64,000 nt of DNA, taken from Polaromonas sp. P2-4 (GTDB lineage: Bacteria; Pseudomonadota; Gammaproteobacteria; Burkholderiales; Burkholderiaceae_C). A program made the position numbers and the translations under genes. The notes under the pieces were generated by a model that saw only the letters and a list, made by a program, of their open reading frames with translations, made no database searches and was not told where the DNA came from. Positions 49,557 through 59,690 of the stretch are shown here, piece by piece; the stretch's first letter is position 1; each line of letters opens with the position of its first letter. The stretch spans positions 1,708,501 to 1,772,500 of the forward strand of contig CP087965.1 of assembly GCA_024703855.1 (NCBI GenBank), given 5' to 3'.

Positions 49557-50205
49557 CTACCAGCGGGTAGGCAGCTTCTTTAGCAGGGTAATCCGTCGGG
49601 TTCCCATCTCGAGGTAGCCGCCCTTTTCCAGGTCTTTGAGCAGGCGGCTGATCATTTCGCGGGACGCGCTGACGCGGCTGGCAATTTCTTGGTGCGTGAT
49701 GGATTCCAGCGTAATGCCGTCCGCTGCGGCGCCAGCGCCGTCACGCTTTTCCAGCACAAAAACCAGCCGGCCATACACATCCAGCAGCGCCATGTTGCGT
49801 GCGGCCTCTGTGGCATCGCGCGGCGAATGACTTGCACCACCAGATTGATGGCAAACCCAGGCTCCGCGGCCAGGTGCTCGCTCACGTCTGCGCGGCTGAG
49901 CACGGCGCAGGTGCAAGGCTCCAGCGTCATGACGGAGGCGGAACGGGGGCCCGCCGTCGAGCGACATTTCACCAAAGTAGTCACCGCCATGGATGTTTCC
50001 GTAGGTGATTTCCCGGCCATTTTCATCCATGGAAAACACCTTGACACTGCCCTTGAGCAGCACGAAGAGGCTGTCGCCAAGCTCCGCTTCATTGATGATC
50101 ACCGCTTTTTTGGGGTAACTGCGCACCACGCCACGCAAAGCCAGCGCGCAATTCGGGGGTCAGGTGGACGTAAAGGTCTTCAGTAGAAGGTAAATGCGAA
50201 CTCAT
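49557..50205 (-). CDS. Crp/Fnr-family transcriptional regulator (three frameshifts)
   Basis: About 216 residues from ATG 50205 (MSSHLPSTEDLYVHL). The cyclic-nucleotide-binding-like beta barrel reads GDSLFVLLKGSVKVF, then YGNIHGGDYFGEMSLDGGP. The C-terminal HTH is ITHQEIASRVSASREMISRL, then LKDLEKGGYLEMGTRRITLL. Breaks are near 50143, 49950 and 49820. Convergent to the subtilase gene and downstream of the luxR-type gene. A cyclic nucleotide made by the neighbouring cyclase could be its ligand, but this is not shown by the sequence. Confidence 0.85.
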
Positions 50206-50243
50206 AATGAGTCGTAATCTAGCACGCTGCTGGGTTGCGGTAT

Positions 50244-50873
50244 TTATTGATGCAGTTGTCCCAGTTGCAGGGGCGCTATGGGCGGCAGGATTGCAACGCG
50301 GTTGACCAGCTCACGCACACCACGGGAGGCCGTTTTATTACACAGGCTGCGGACATGGCTGCGCACGGTAGAAACAGCGACTTTCATTTGAATGGCAATT
50401 TCTGGCGTGCTCAGGCAGCGGCACAAAAAGACCAGCACCTGCTCCTCTGTGCGCGTCAGGCCGTGGCTGCGGGCAAACGCGCCAAACACGCCCGACTCAC
50501 AGACGCCGACGCGCGATAAAAACAGGGCAATGCGCTCGCAGGGCGCACCCACCTGCGGATTGAGGGGAATGACGGCCAGCGTGAAGCCCGCATCTTTGGC
50601 GGAGAGCTTGATCAAGCTGCGCTTGCCGCTCAGGGCTTTGGCCAACGCATTCTGGAACGCCTTTGCGTCTGCGGGTGAAAGTACCTTGAGCTCACCCCAG
50701 TTGGCATTCAACACAACGCCATGGTCAAGTTCGCGGCGCGCAGCCTGGTTGGCATGGAGAATTCGGCCCTGCGCGCTGATGACAAGCACGCCATGGGCAA
50801 ACTCATCAACCAGCAGGGCCAGCAGGCCTGGCCCAAACCCCTGTACCCGTACCCGTACCCGTACCCGTCTCAT
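50244..50873 (-). CDS. PAS-LuxR-type transcriptional regulator
   Basis: Intact, 209 residues. A PAS-like N-domain (VDEFAHGVLVISAQGRILHA, NQAARRELD) is followed by a LuxR HTH (LTRTEEQVLVFLCRCLSTPE, IAIQMKVAVSTVRSHVRSL). The N-terminal VRVRVRV comes from a hexanucleotide repeat at 50843-50868. It lies upstream of the Crp-family gene on the same strand (39-base gap). An inverted repeat at 50942-50958 lies in its promoter region, similar to that before the cyclase gene, so it may regulate itself and the cyclase operon. Confidence 0.85.
   Translation of the reverse strand: MRRVRVRVRVQGFGPGLLALLVDEFAHGVLVISAQGRILHANQAARRELDHGVVLNANWGELKVLSPADAKAFQNALAKALSGKRSLIKLSAKDAGFTLAVIPLNPQVGAPCERIALFLSRVGVCESGVFGAFARSHGLTRTEEQVLVFLCRCLSTPEIAIQMKVAVSTVRSHVRSLCNKTASRGVRELVNRVAILPPIAPLQLGQLHQ
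50843..50868. repeat. Hexanucleotide repeat (GTACCC)4.3 at the luxR N-terminus
   Basis: Four and a third copies of GTACCC lie directly after the start codon region of the regulator. Unit length is a multiple of three, so copy-number change would lengthen or shorten the VRVRVR stretch without a frameshift. Confidence 0.85.
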
Positions 50874-50941
50874 TGTTGGACGATGGTAAGTCGGCGTCTA
50901 AAAAGCTGGCATCCAGCATTGTGTGCAGTGTCACAGCGCTC

Positions 50942-50958
50942 CATCCTACAAATGGATG
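50942..50958. promoter_or_regulatory. Inverted repeat CATCC-TACAAAT-GGATG upstream of the luxR-type gene
   Basis: 5-base arms around TACAAAT, about 70 bases upstream of the regulator start. Same layout as 44674-44693. The 181-base gap (50874-51054) holds no other recognisable feature. Confidence 0.45.
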
Positions 50959-51054
50959 AGCATAAAAAGTCCCGGCCGATTTAGATAGTGAATATGTCCG
51001 TTCGTTTTTGTGAAAAATTCACATTGACGCCGTCAGCACGGCATGCCTTGCGCT

Positions 51055-54000
51055 TTACCAATCTTTCACAACCACGCGTCCAGCACAGCGCGTTTTCAGC
51101 CAGTAGGACTGCAGCTTTTCCAGTTCTTGCGCCGCATTGGCAGGCACCACGCCAGTTTTTGCCTCGGTCTCGAACGCGATACCCACCGACTGCATGGCCA
51201 GCGCGCCGACATTGCCGGCAGCCCCGACCAGGGCATGACTGGCCCAGGAGAGCGCCTGGGGGTCATTGGCACGAATGGCCTGCTCAATGGCCTCCAGACG
51301 CTGCGTGGCATCGGCCATAAAGAGGCCAATCACTTCGCGCGTCATGCTGAGTTCGTCGTCGTCAAACTCCTTGAACTGGGCCAGTCGGTCAAAATCCATC
51401 AACACAGGCTCCGCGGCCATCACTGTGGAGCCGGGCCGGGGGCTTTCCACCGGTTTGGCAGGCACGCCCACCATGTTCAGCCAGCGTTCCAGCGCCTGGG
51501 CCAGCGCCGCCACATGCAGCGGCTTGGTCAGGTAATCATTCATGCCGGCATCCATGCAGCGGGCACGGTCTTCAGGCGATGCAGCGGCCGTCAAGGCGAT
51601 GATGGGCGGTGATTGTTGGCCCAGCAGGGCCTGAATTTCAGCCGTAGCCTGCAGGCCATTCATGCGCGGCATGTTGACGTCCATGAGCACCACGCCAAAA
51701 TGCAGTCCGGCAGCATGCGCCCTGGCCACGGCCTCCACCGCCTCCTGGCCATCCAGCGCGGTTTGCGCGGAGTAGCCGAGCCGGGTCAGCATGGCGCAGG
51801 CAACCTTCAGATTGACCGCGTTGTCATCCACGACCAGCACCGTGCTGTTTTTGGGCGTGGCGGCGCTCATGGCCAGCGGGGAATCGGCCACAGCCTTCAT
51901 GCCGCCTTGCGTCGAAATACAGCGTGCCACGGTGTCGAACAACTGCTTTTGCCGCGTCGGCTTGAGCAGGCGCGCGGCAAAGAGCTGGGCCGCCTCGTGA
52001 CCCGGCGGCATGAAGCCGGACGTGAGCAGCACCAGCGGCACGCCGGACCAGGACGTGTTCGCCTTGATCGCCTGTGCCAGGCTCACGCCATCCATTTCCG
52101 GCATATGCATGTCGGTGATGATGATGTCGGGCAGGTGGCCTTCGCCCTGGGCGAGCGCCAGGGCCTGCAGCGCTTGCTGGCCCGACTCGGCGCTGCTGAC
52201 CCGCATGCCCCAGAGCTCCAGCTGCCGGGTCAGTACGCGCACATTGGTCTCATGGTCGTCCACCACCAGCGCATGCCGGCCTTGCAGCACCGTGGCATCC
52301 ACAGCGCCCAGCATGGCGGGCAGCTCGGCCAGGGGCGCAGGCACGGTAAACCAGAAAGACGAGCCCTGGCCGGGCACACTGTCCACCCCGATCTGCCCGC
52401 CCATCAACTCCACCAGCCGCTTGCAGATGGCCAGCCCCAGACCGGTGCCGCCGTATTGACGGGTGGTAGATGCATCGACCTGCATGAAGGCCTGAAACAA
52501 AGCGCCCACACGATCCGGCGGAATGCCGATGCCGGTGTCGGTGACCCGAAATTCCACGGCCACACAACCCGGCTTGCTGTCCGGGTCCATGCCCTGGTCC
52601 AGCTGCCGCACGCTGACGGCCACCTCGCCTTTTTCGGTGAATTTGATGGCGTTGTTAATCAGGTTGATCAACACCTGCCGGATGCGCGTGATGTCACCCT
52701 GCAATGGCCGCGGGCACCTGCAGGCAAGCCCTGGCCCGTTGTTTCCGGCACATCAATAATCAGCTCCAGGTTTTTTTCGCGCGCCCTGGGCGCGGCGATA
52801 TCGCAGGCTTCTTCTACTGCGCTGCGTGGGCTCAGGGGCTCGGACTCCAGATCCAGCTTGCCCGATTCGATTTTGGAGAAGTCCAGAATGTCGTTGATCA
52901 CGGCCAGCAGTTGGTCGCTCGACAGCCGAATGGTTTGCAAATAGTCGCTTTGCTCGTCGTCCAGCCGGGTCTCGGCCAGCAAGGTGCTCATGCCCACCAC
53001 GCCGTTCAGCGGTGTGCGTATTTCGTGGCTCATGGTGGCAAGAAATGCGGCCTTGGCTTTGGCCGCCTGCAGGGCCTCTTCGCGGGAGGCCAGCAGCTCG
53101 GTCGTGCGCTTGGCAACCCGCGCTTCCAGCTGCTGGTTGGCCTCTTCAATCGCCTCGGTTTTTGCCTGCACTTCCGTTCGGTAGTTTTCCAGTTTCTCGG
53201 CGCTGTCGTGCAGTACCTGCGACAGCTGCCTGACCTCGCGGATATGGGTGGTCTGCTCTATTTGCGGCACCTCGCCGCGGCCCAGCCCCTCCGCCGCCCG
53301 GCCCAGCAACTCCAGCCGCCGGCCCAGGCGCTGCGCCACGTAAAAAGCCACCAACCCGCCCAGCAGCAAAACAGCGGCAATCACGCCCAGCGACACCAGC
53401 AAGGCGCGCTGGGTTGCGGCGGTAAAGTCGCTTTCAGGCGCCACCACCACCAGCGTCCAGCGCAGGCCCTGCGCATCACCAAAGGGGCGACGCACGGCGA
53501 TCAGCGCGTCACCGTCCATCGGCAGACGGCTCAGTGACACCGACCGGTCCACAAAACCCTCCGTCATCACCGTATCGGACGATTTTTTGCGCAAGCCCGC
53601 TTCAAGTGCACGGTAGCTGACGCGGATCACTTCGTTGCGGCTGTCATCAGGCCTGACGCGCTCCAGTGTCTTCAGGTTCTCGCGGTACAGCGCATCACCG
53701 GCGGACGTTGCGACCAGCAGGCCTTGCTCATCGACCAGATAGGCCGCACCGCGTGCGCTGATGCGTTGCGTGCGCAGAAAATCAGCCAGCCGCTGCAGGT
53801 GAAGGTCGGTGGCAAACACGCCGGCGGCACCGGAAAAATCGTCATAGACCGGCTGTGACAGCGTGATGACCAGCTGCTTTTGCGCCGGCGAGATAGCAAC
53901 CGGCGAAAAAAATGCGCCCTGCCCGCACGCAACGCGGCTTCGTACCAGGCGCGGGTGCGGGGCTCATAGCTCGCAGCCTCACCGGCCAAGCGCTGCGAGC

Positions 54001-54480
54001 GGTCGCCGGGCTGGCTGGCCAGAAAAACTGCCGTGTGTTGGCCTGGTCATTACGCACTTCGCGGATCACGACCTGCGCGCCGCGCGGGGTCTGCTCGACA
54101 CCAAAAAAATGTCCCTTTACCGTGCCCATGTACAGGAAAGGCACGCTGGGTGACTGGCGCGTCAAGGCAAAGGCCATGGGCTCGAACAGCGCAGGCTGCT
54201 CCAGCCATTTGCGGGCCTGCAGGGTTTGCTGCTTGGTCAACACCGCCGGAAAGAGCCCGTTCATGATCACGTGGGCCTGCTGCAGATGATTTTCAGTTTC
54301 GGCCTGCACGCGGATGGCCACGCTGCTAACCACCTGATTGGCCAGATCCCCCACCGACTGCGTGCTGCTGCGAGCCAGCAGCCAAGTCACCAACGCCGCG
54401 GGCAGCAGGGCAAACAGCAGCAGGCTCACCACCAGAATGCGTCGCAAGGAAAAAGCAGGCCGGTTTCGCAAGGTCAGCAT
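51055..54480 (-). CDS. Hybrid sensor histidine kinase, Cache-HAMP-HisKA-HATPase-REC-REC-Hpt (three frameshifts)
   Basis: About 1,140 residues. TM1 is [20 protein letters not shown], then a Cache region ([20 protein letters not shown]), TM2 ([20 protein letters not shown]) and HAMP/coiled coil. The kinase core is [19 protein letters not shown], with [14 protein letters not shown] and GGTGLGLAI. Two receivers ([26 protein letters not shown]) and an Hpt-like end ([20 protein letters not shown]) follow. It is a membrane phosphorelay sensor, BarA-like. Breaks are near 54025, 53905 and 52705. It is 70 bases downstream of the REC-cyclase gene and likely phosphorylates that receiver. Confidence 0.9.
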
Positions 54481-54550
54481 GGCAGTCGGGGTCCAATCAA
54501 AAAAATTGGCTACGGGAATAGCGAACGGGATAGCGGGGTAACGGGGGCCG

Positions 54551-55664
54551 CTAAACCGCCAGCGAAAGCAGCTCGGCCGCGTCCATCGGCTGTGTGCGGC
54601 CGGGCAGGCTGATCAGGGCCCTCGCACCGGTTTTCACCGCGCCCGTCACACCGCGCAGCATGGGCACGCTGGCCACCACCGTCCAGCCAGTGGTGCTGGT
54701 CTGCTTTTGCAGCAGCAAGGTGGAATTCACCGTGTCGCCTACCGGCAGAATCCGCACTTCACCGTGCAGCGGGTCTTGCAGTTTGGCCAGCGAAACAGCC
54801 CCGCTGTGAAGGGCCACGCTCACAGCGAATGGCGGCAGGGCCTGGTCGAAAAAATGGCCCTCTATATAGCGCTGCACGCGTTTGGCGGCATCCACCATGC
54901 CAAGTGCCGCCCGCGCGGCCCGCAGGCCATGGTTCACCGAAAGGGTGTCGGTGCTGTCCACAAAAATAGCTAGCAGGGCCTCCCCGACAAACTGCATGTG
55001 GCGGGCGCCAAAAGATGCACCGTGTCGCCTGCGTTGTTGTAGAACGTGCGCACGATTTCACTGAGCGCTTCGTTGCTGAGTTTTTCGGCGAAGGCGGCGT
55101 AATTGAGCACATCGACAAACAAGACCGTGGCGCTGGCGAATTTCTCATCTTCGCTTCCCGCCTCGGCGGCGGGCCATTTTTCGCTGAGTTCGGCAGCCAG
55201 TCTTTGTTCATACAGGCGCGCGAGCTGGTGTTTTTGCTCTACCAGCGCCACACTGACCGCCGCATCAACGGCCATGGCTTGTGCGGCAGCGCGCACCTCG
55301 CGCCTATTCAGTTGGGCGGCAACGGCCTCCCCGCAACTCGCCAGGGCGAAAGGGTTTGGTGATGTAGTCGTCTGCGCCACTGGTCATGCCGATGCGCATG
55401 TGGGCGCGCTCTTGCAGCGAGGTCAGCAAGATTACCGGAATCGCCAGCAAAGCAGGCTCGGCGCGCAGGGCTTGCAACATGGCAAACCCATCCATGACGG
55501 GCATCTGGATATCGCTGATCACCAGCTCGGGCTGGTGATTGCGCACCAGCAACAACCCGTCAGCGCCGTTGTCGCTCGACAAGACCTCGTGGCCGTCTTT
55601 TTAGCACCGACGCGACCAGCGTTCGCGTCGCAGCGTCGTCCTCCATGAGCACAATCAAAGCCAT
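54551..55664 (-). CDS. Response regulator with class III cyclase-like output (three frameshifts)
   Basis: About 370 residues from MALIVLMEDDAATRTLVASV. The receiver shows MEDDAATR, the aspartate in LVISDIQMPVMDGFAMLQAL and the lysine in DYITKPFRP. A coiled linker and a cyclase domain follow (ATVLFVDVLNYAAFAEKLSN; MQFVGEALLAIFVDS). The second metal/purine motif reads QFVGEALLAIF where active cyclases usually have K-x-GD, so K and D are replaced by Q and E; activity may be altered or lost. Breaks are near 55600, 55335 and 55005. It precedes the hybrid kinase. Confidence 0.8.
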
Positions 55665-55721
55665 TTTTATTCCACTGAAAACAGCCCCCGAGCTTACACA
55701 ACTCGCAGCCTGGGGAGTTTC

Positions 55722-56627
55722 TCAGTGGGCTGGGTCCAGCATGGCCAGCGTGGCCGCCATGACCTGCGGTAAAAAGGCCATCTGGACATGCGCAGCGCCG
55801 CGCACCAGCCGGTTGTCGGCCCCGGGCAGGGTTGCGGTCGAGGCCGGAAACACGATGTTGTCGCAGTTGGAATACCAGCAGGTGAACAGTGCGTGGCGGT
55901 CGGCGGGCATGTCATGGTCGAGCTGGGCCTGCCAGTCAGACAGCAAACGCATCTGTCGACCGTTGTGGCCATGGCCAAAGCGCGCCAGCCAGGTGCCGCG
56001 GTGCGGCGTGCCGATGGTCACCACATGGTGCACCCGGGCTTCAGCCTTCATGCGCTTGAGCCAGGCGCGGGCCGCCAGCCCGCCCATGCTGTGGCAGACC
56101 AGCAGCGGCGCCAGGCCGGTGGCCTGCGTGATGCGCTGAACCGCGTCTTCAATTTGCGGCACGTAGTCGTCAATCGAGCCGAACAGGGGTTCAAGGTTGA
56201 CGGCGACGAAGGCGTGGCCACTGCCTTGCAAGCGCTCCAGCCACGGCGTCCAGAAGCCGCGGTTGCAGAAGAACCCATGCACAAACACGACGCCACGGCG
56301 CCCTGGCGTCACCGTCTGCGGAGAAAGCTGGTCCGCGATGGCATTGGTACGAAAAGGCTGGCGCCAGCAAAACACCTGCGGCGCGGTCCAGGTTTCACCC
56401 ATCCAGGCCCCGAGCAGCTCTTTCCAGGTGGGCTGGGGTGCGGGGTCTGCCTTGTTGACCACCCGAAGGAATATGAATTCGAGAGCAAGAAAGCCGGTGT
56501 AGCCGAGGGCAATCACCAAAAAACCTGCAGCGGCGAGCAAGGGGGCGCTGCTGTGGAAGTGGAGCAACCAGGCGCAGGCCGCAGCAAGGAGGGACAGCGT
56601 GATGAATTTTTGTAGATGTGCCAGCAT
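55722..56627 (-). CDS. Alpha/beta hydrolase, membrane-anchored esterase/lipase-like
   Basis: Intact, 301 residues from MLAHLQKFITLSLLAAACAW. Two N-terminal membrane helices precede the hydrolase fold. The oxyanion loop is VVFVHGFFCNRGFW, and the nucleophile serine is in LLVCHSMGGLAARAWL. The final His is near RGAAHVQMAFLP. GTPHRGTWLARFG is typical of PGAP1/lipase-class enzymes. Substrate unknown. It is adjacent to the GMC oxidoreductase gene on the same strand (34 bases) and may be cotranscribed. Confidence 0.87.
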   Translation of the reverse strand: MLAHLQKFITLSLLAAACAWLLHFHSSAPLLAAAGFLVIALGYTGFLALEFIFLRVVNKADPAPQPTWKELLGAWMGETWTAPQVFCWRQPFRTNAIADQLSPQTVTPGRRGVVFVHGFFCNRGFWTPWLERLQGSGHAFVAVNLEPLFGSIDDYVPQIEDAVQRITQATGLAPLLVCHSMGGLAARAWLKRMKAEARVHHVVTIGTPHRGTWLARFGHGHNGRQMRLLSDWQAQLDHDMPADRHALFTCWYSNCDNIVFPASTATLPGADNRLVRGAAHVQMAFLPQVMAATLAMLDPAH

Positions 56628-56661
56628 GGAGCAGAAAGCGAAAGCAGGCCGATGAAGTGTG

Positions 56662-58285
56662 TCAGGCCAGTGGGACATCCCGGCCGGTCAGCCTTTTCAC
56701 CAGGCCCTGCGCCAGGCGGTTGACCGCGCCATACACCGACAACTGCGGATTGGCCCCAATGCTGGTCGGGAAGATAGAGCCGTCATGAATTGACAGGTTT
56801 TCGAGTTGCCAATGCACGCCATCGGGACGGGTCACGCCTTGCTGTTCGGTGCTGGCCAGGCCACAGCCGCCCATCACATGCGCGCTCACCACCTTGGTCA
56901 GCCGCGGCTTCATGGGCAAGGCATTCACGGCTTCGCGCGCCTGCGCCCAAGTGGTGTAGGGCTGCGCCATTTCGTGCAGGGGAAACACCTGCTTCGCGCC
57001 GGCAGCAAACTGGATTTCCATCATCGACAGCAGTGCCCGGCGGCCGCCCTCCATCACATAGTCGGTCAGCGGGTAGTCCAGCACGGCGGAGTCGTCACTG
57101 CGCAGCAAAACCCGGCCGCCCGGCGCTTGGTCATGAAAACCGTCAGCAGCAGCGCCAGCAGCGTGTGGTTGTGCGGAAACGACCTGAGCAGCTCATGCTG
57201 GCCCTGGCCAAAACCCGGCACGGTGGACGCAAAAATCACCGGGTGCAGCGGCGGCGCTTCCAGCTTGTAGCCCATGGGGCCGTCAATCGCCTGGGTTTCC
57301 AGAAAGTGGTCGGAGTAAATTGATTGCGGTGCGCCGCTCCAGGCCTCCACCTTTTGCTCAAACACGCTGGCCGACATCACCACCGGGTGCAAAAGGTTCT
57401 GGTGCCCAAGCGCCCATGCGGGTCTGGCGCGCCCGAACGCAGCAACACCGCCGGTGAGTTGATCGCTCCGCCCGCCAGTACGTAATGTTTTGCTATTATT
57501 TTAATAGCTACTTGCGCCCGTTCTGTATGGGCTAAGGCCCCATTTGACTCTACAGAACGGCAAATCAGCGCCCTCACCTTGCCGTTGGCGAGTTCGGAAG
57601 CGCTCAGCCCGGGTTTCGGTCAACAGCTGCGCGCCCTTGTCCAGCGCCGCCGGAATGGTGGTGACCAGCATGGACTGCTTGGCGTTGGTCGGGCAACCCA
57701 GCCCGCACGAACCGATGTTCCAGCAGGCCTTGACGTTGCGCGAGATGGTTGCCGCAGGAATCCCAAGTTTGGCCGCGCCGCGCCGCAGCAAGTCGTTGTT
57801 CTCATTGGGCGCGACCAGCCACGGCGTGATGTTCAGCCGCTGCTCGGCCTGCGCGAAGTAAGGCGCCAGGGCCTCCACGGTGTAGTCGTTCAGGCCGAAC
57901 TTGTCTTGCCAGAACTTGAGGGTGGCGGCAGGCGTGCGAAAAGAGCTGGTCCAGTTGACCGTGGTGGAGCCGCCCACGCAGCGTCCCTGCAAAATGTTGA
58001 TGGCCTTGTCTTGCGTCTTGCGGGCCGCGCTTTCCTGGTAGAGCGACGGGTAAGCTTCGGACTCTTTCTGGTTGAAGTCGGAGCTGCTCTTCAAGGGCCC
58101 TTCTTCAATGATCACCACCTGCAGCCCGGCCTTGGCCAGCAGCTCGGCCGTGATGCCGGCACCTGCGCCGCTGCCGATGATGGCCACGTCGCAGATAATT
58201 TTTCGGGGGCTTGGGGCATTGCGCCGCCATAGGCTTTCCAGCCGCGCGCAATACCATCGCGAATCGGGTCTTTTAATTGACTCAT
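56662..58285 (-). CDS. GMC-family oxidoreductase with an in-frame repeat (four or five frameshifts)
   Basis: About 535 residues from MSQLKDPIRDGIARGWKAYG. The FAD motif is VAIIGSGAGAGITAELLAKA (after a break near 58200), then GRCVGGSTTVNW. HYVLAGGAINSPAVLLRSG and the active-site region SAHVMGGCGLAS follow. The C-terminus reads TSIGANPQLSVYGAVNRLAQ. Breaks are near 58200, 57595, 57395 and 57115. A dispersed repeat (57488-57540) encodes part of the segment SNGALAHTERAQVAIKI. It oxidises alcohols, with electrons presumably passed via the Tat-type partner encoded next to it. Confidence 0.85.
57488..57540. repeat. GGGCGCAA-AGCTAT repeat, copy e (inside the GMC gene)
   Basis: On the minus strand it reads GGCCTTAGCCCATACAGAAC, GGGCGCAAGTAGCTATTAAA, ATAATAGCAAAA. 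The enzyme frame reads straight through it between conserved segments. Confidence 0.75.
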
Positions 58286-58302
58286 GCTGTTTTCAATCGT
58301 CC

Positions 58303-58807
58303 TCAGATCTTCAGCGGGCCGGGGTAACCCAATATCGACCAGCTTGCCGCATCCGAAAAATACGCACCGGCGGTGATGTCATGCAGGGCGGCATAGGCCT
58401 GCTGGCGCAAGGCCAGACTGGACAAGCGCATACCCTGAAGCGCTTGCTGAATCTCGGCAATGCTGGCCTCCGGCCATGACGGGCTGAGGCCAGCCAGCGC
58501 GCCGTCCGGCCGTGCTGGCCAGCAAAGACAGCAGTTGCGACAACTCGCTTTGCGCATGGGGCGGCAGCGCCTGCACCAAGGCATCAACCCGGCTGAGTAA
58601 TCCATTGAGCGCAATCTGACGCGGACCGTCCTCAGCAGGCAGGCTTTTGTCCAGTATGGCGCGCCCGATGGCGGCGAACACCTCGCGGCCGGCGGAGCTT
58701 AATGCCCCGCCTACCAGACCCGGCTTCAGCAAAGCCGCAGCGCCGCCCGCAACGAGCAACACGGCCGCCGAGGTCACACCCAACTTGAGAAGCGTTCTTC
58801 TTTGCAT
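58303..58807 (-). CDS. Gluconate-2-dehydrogenase-subunit-3-like Tat protein (one frameshift)
   Basis: About 168 residues. The twin-arginine leader is MQRRTLLKLGVTSAAVLLVA. It continues with REVFAAIGRAILDKSLPAED and, after a break near 58500, LRQQAYAALHDITAGAYFSD. This matches small subunits that accompany GMC dehydrogenases and escort them across the membrane. The stop is 17 bases before the GMC start. Function as a partner is inferred from gene pairing. Confidence 0.78.
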
Positions 58808-58874
58808 GGCGGCAGTTTCTCATGCGTCCGGCGGTTTCAATAGAGCTCCATACCTAGATAAACTCCGGGTTTAT

Positions 58875-59621
58875 ATGGACGCATCAGCAAACAATATCCA
58901 GATCGCACTGCAGGCGGTGTCGGCAATTCGGCAGCAGCACGCGGCCACCCCGCAACTGGCGCAGGCGAGCGCTGAAGTGAAACGTTTTCAGGCGCGCCGC
59001 TTTAAGGCCACCTACGCCGACCTGCTGCATAGCCCGCGCTATAAAACAGCGGCCGCTTTCTTCCTTCATGAGCTGTACAGCGACAAAGACTACGCCGAGC
59101 GCGATCAGCAGTTTGCCCGCATTGCCAACACCATCGCCAAGCTCTTTCCGCAAGCCGTTGTCAACACGGCCGCCGCGTTGGCCGAAGTGCATGCGCTGAC
59201 GGAGGAGCTGGACAATCTGATGGCGCAGCAGTGGCTTGCAGACAAATCAGCCAACCCGTACAGCAATAACTGCGCCCGCTATATTCGCTGCTGGCGCCAA
59301 GTTGAAGATGTTGCGGCCCGGCACCGACAGCTCGAAGTGGTGCTTCACCTGGGGCAAGAGCTGAACCGCCTGACACGCATGCTGGGGCTGCGCACCTTGC
59401 TCAAAATGATGCGCCACCCGGCAGCCGCTGCCGGCCTGAACGCGCTTCAGAATTTTCTGGAAACCGGATTTGACGCTTTTGCCAACATGCGCGGTGCAGA
59501 CGAGTTCTTGCGCGTGATCGAGAAGCGTGAGACGGAATGGATCCGCGCCCTGTTTGAAGACGAGACTGTCACCTGCGAGACAAAATTGGCCCATTTGCTG
59601 GCTGCAGGTCCTGCATATTAG
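58875..59621 (+). CDS. FFLEELY-motif-type hypothetical protein
   Basis: Intact, 248 residues from ATG 58875 (MDASANNIQIALQAVSAIRQ). The stretch AAAFFLHELYSDKDYAERDQ matches the motif that names this Burkholderiales family (here with H for E). The protein is all-helical in appearance (LGQELNRLTRMLGLRTLLKM), with no signal peptide. No biochemical role is known to me. It lies upstream of fadD on the same strand with a 69-base gap. Confidence 0.75.
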   Translation: MDASANNIQIALQAVSAIRQQHAATPQLAQASAEVKRFQARRFKATYADLLHSPRYKTAAAFFLHELYSDKDYAERDQQFARIANTIAKLFPQAVVNTAAALAEVHALTEELDNLMAQQWLADKSANPYSNNCARYIRCWRQVEDVAARHRQLEVVLHLGQELNRLTRMLGLRTLLKMMRHPAAAAGLNALQNFLETGFDAFANMRGADEFLRVIEKRETEWIRALFEDETVTCETKLAHLLAAGPAY

Positions 59622-59690
59622 CGTCGCATCAGGGCAAGCCCCATACGGATTCGGCGCCCTGGCTTTCACAATGAGCCGCAAGGAGTTTGT

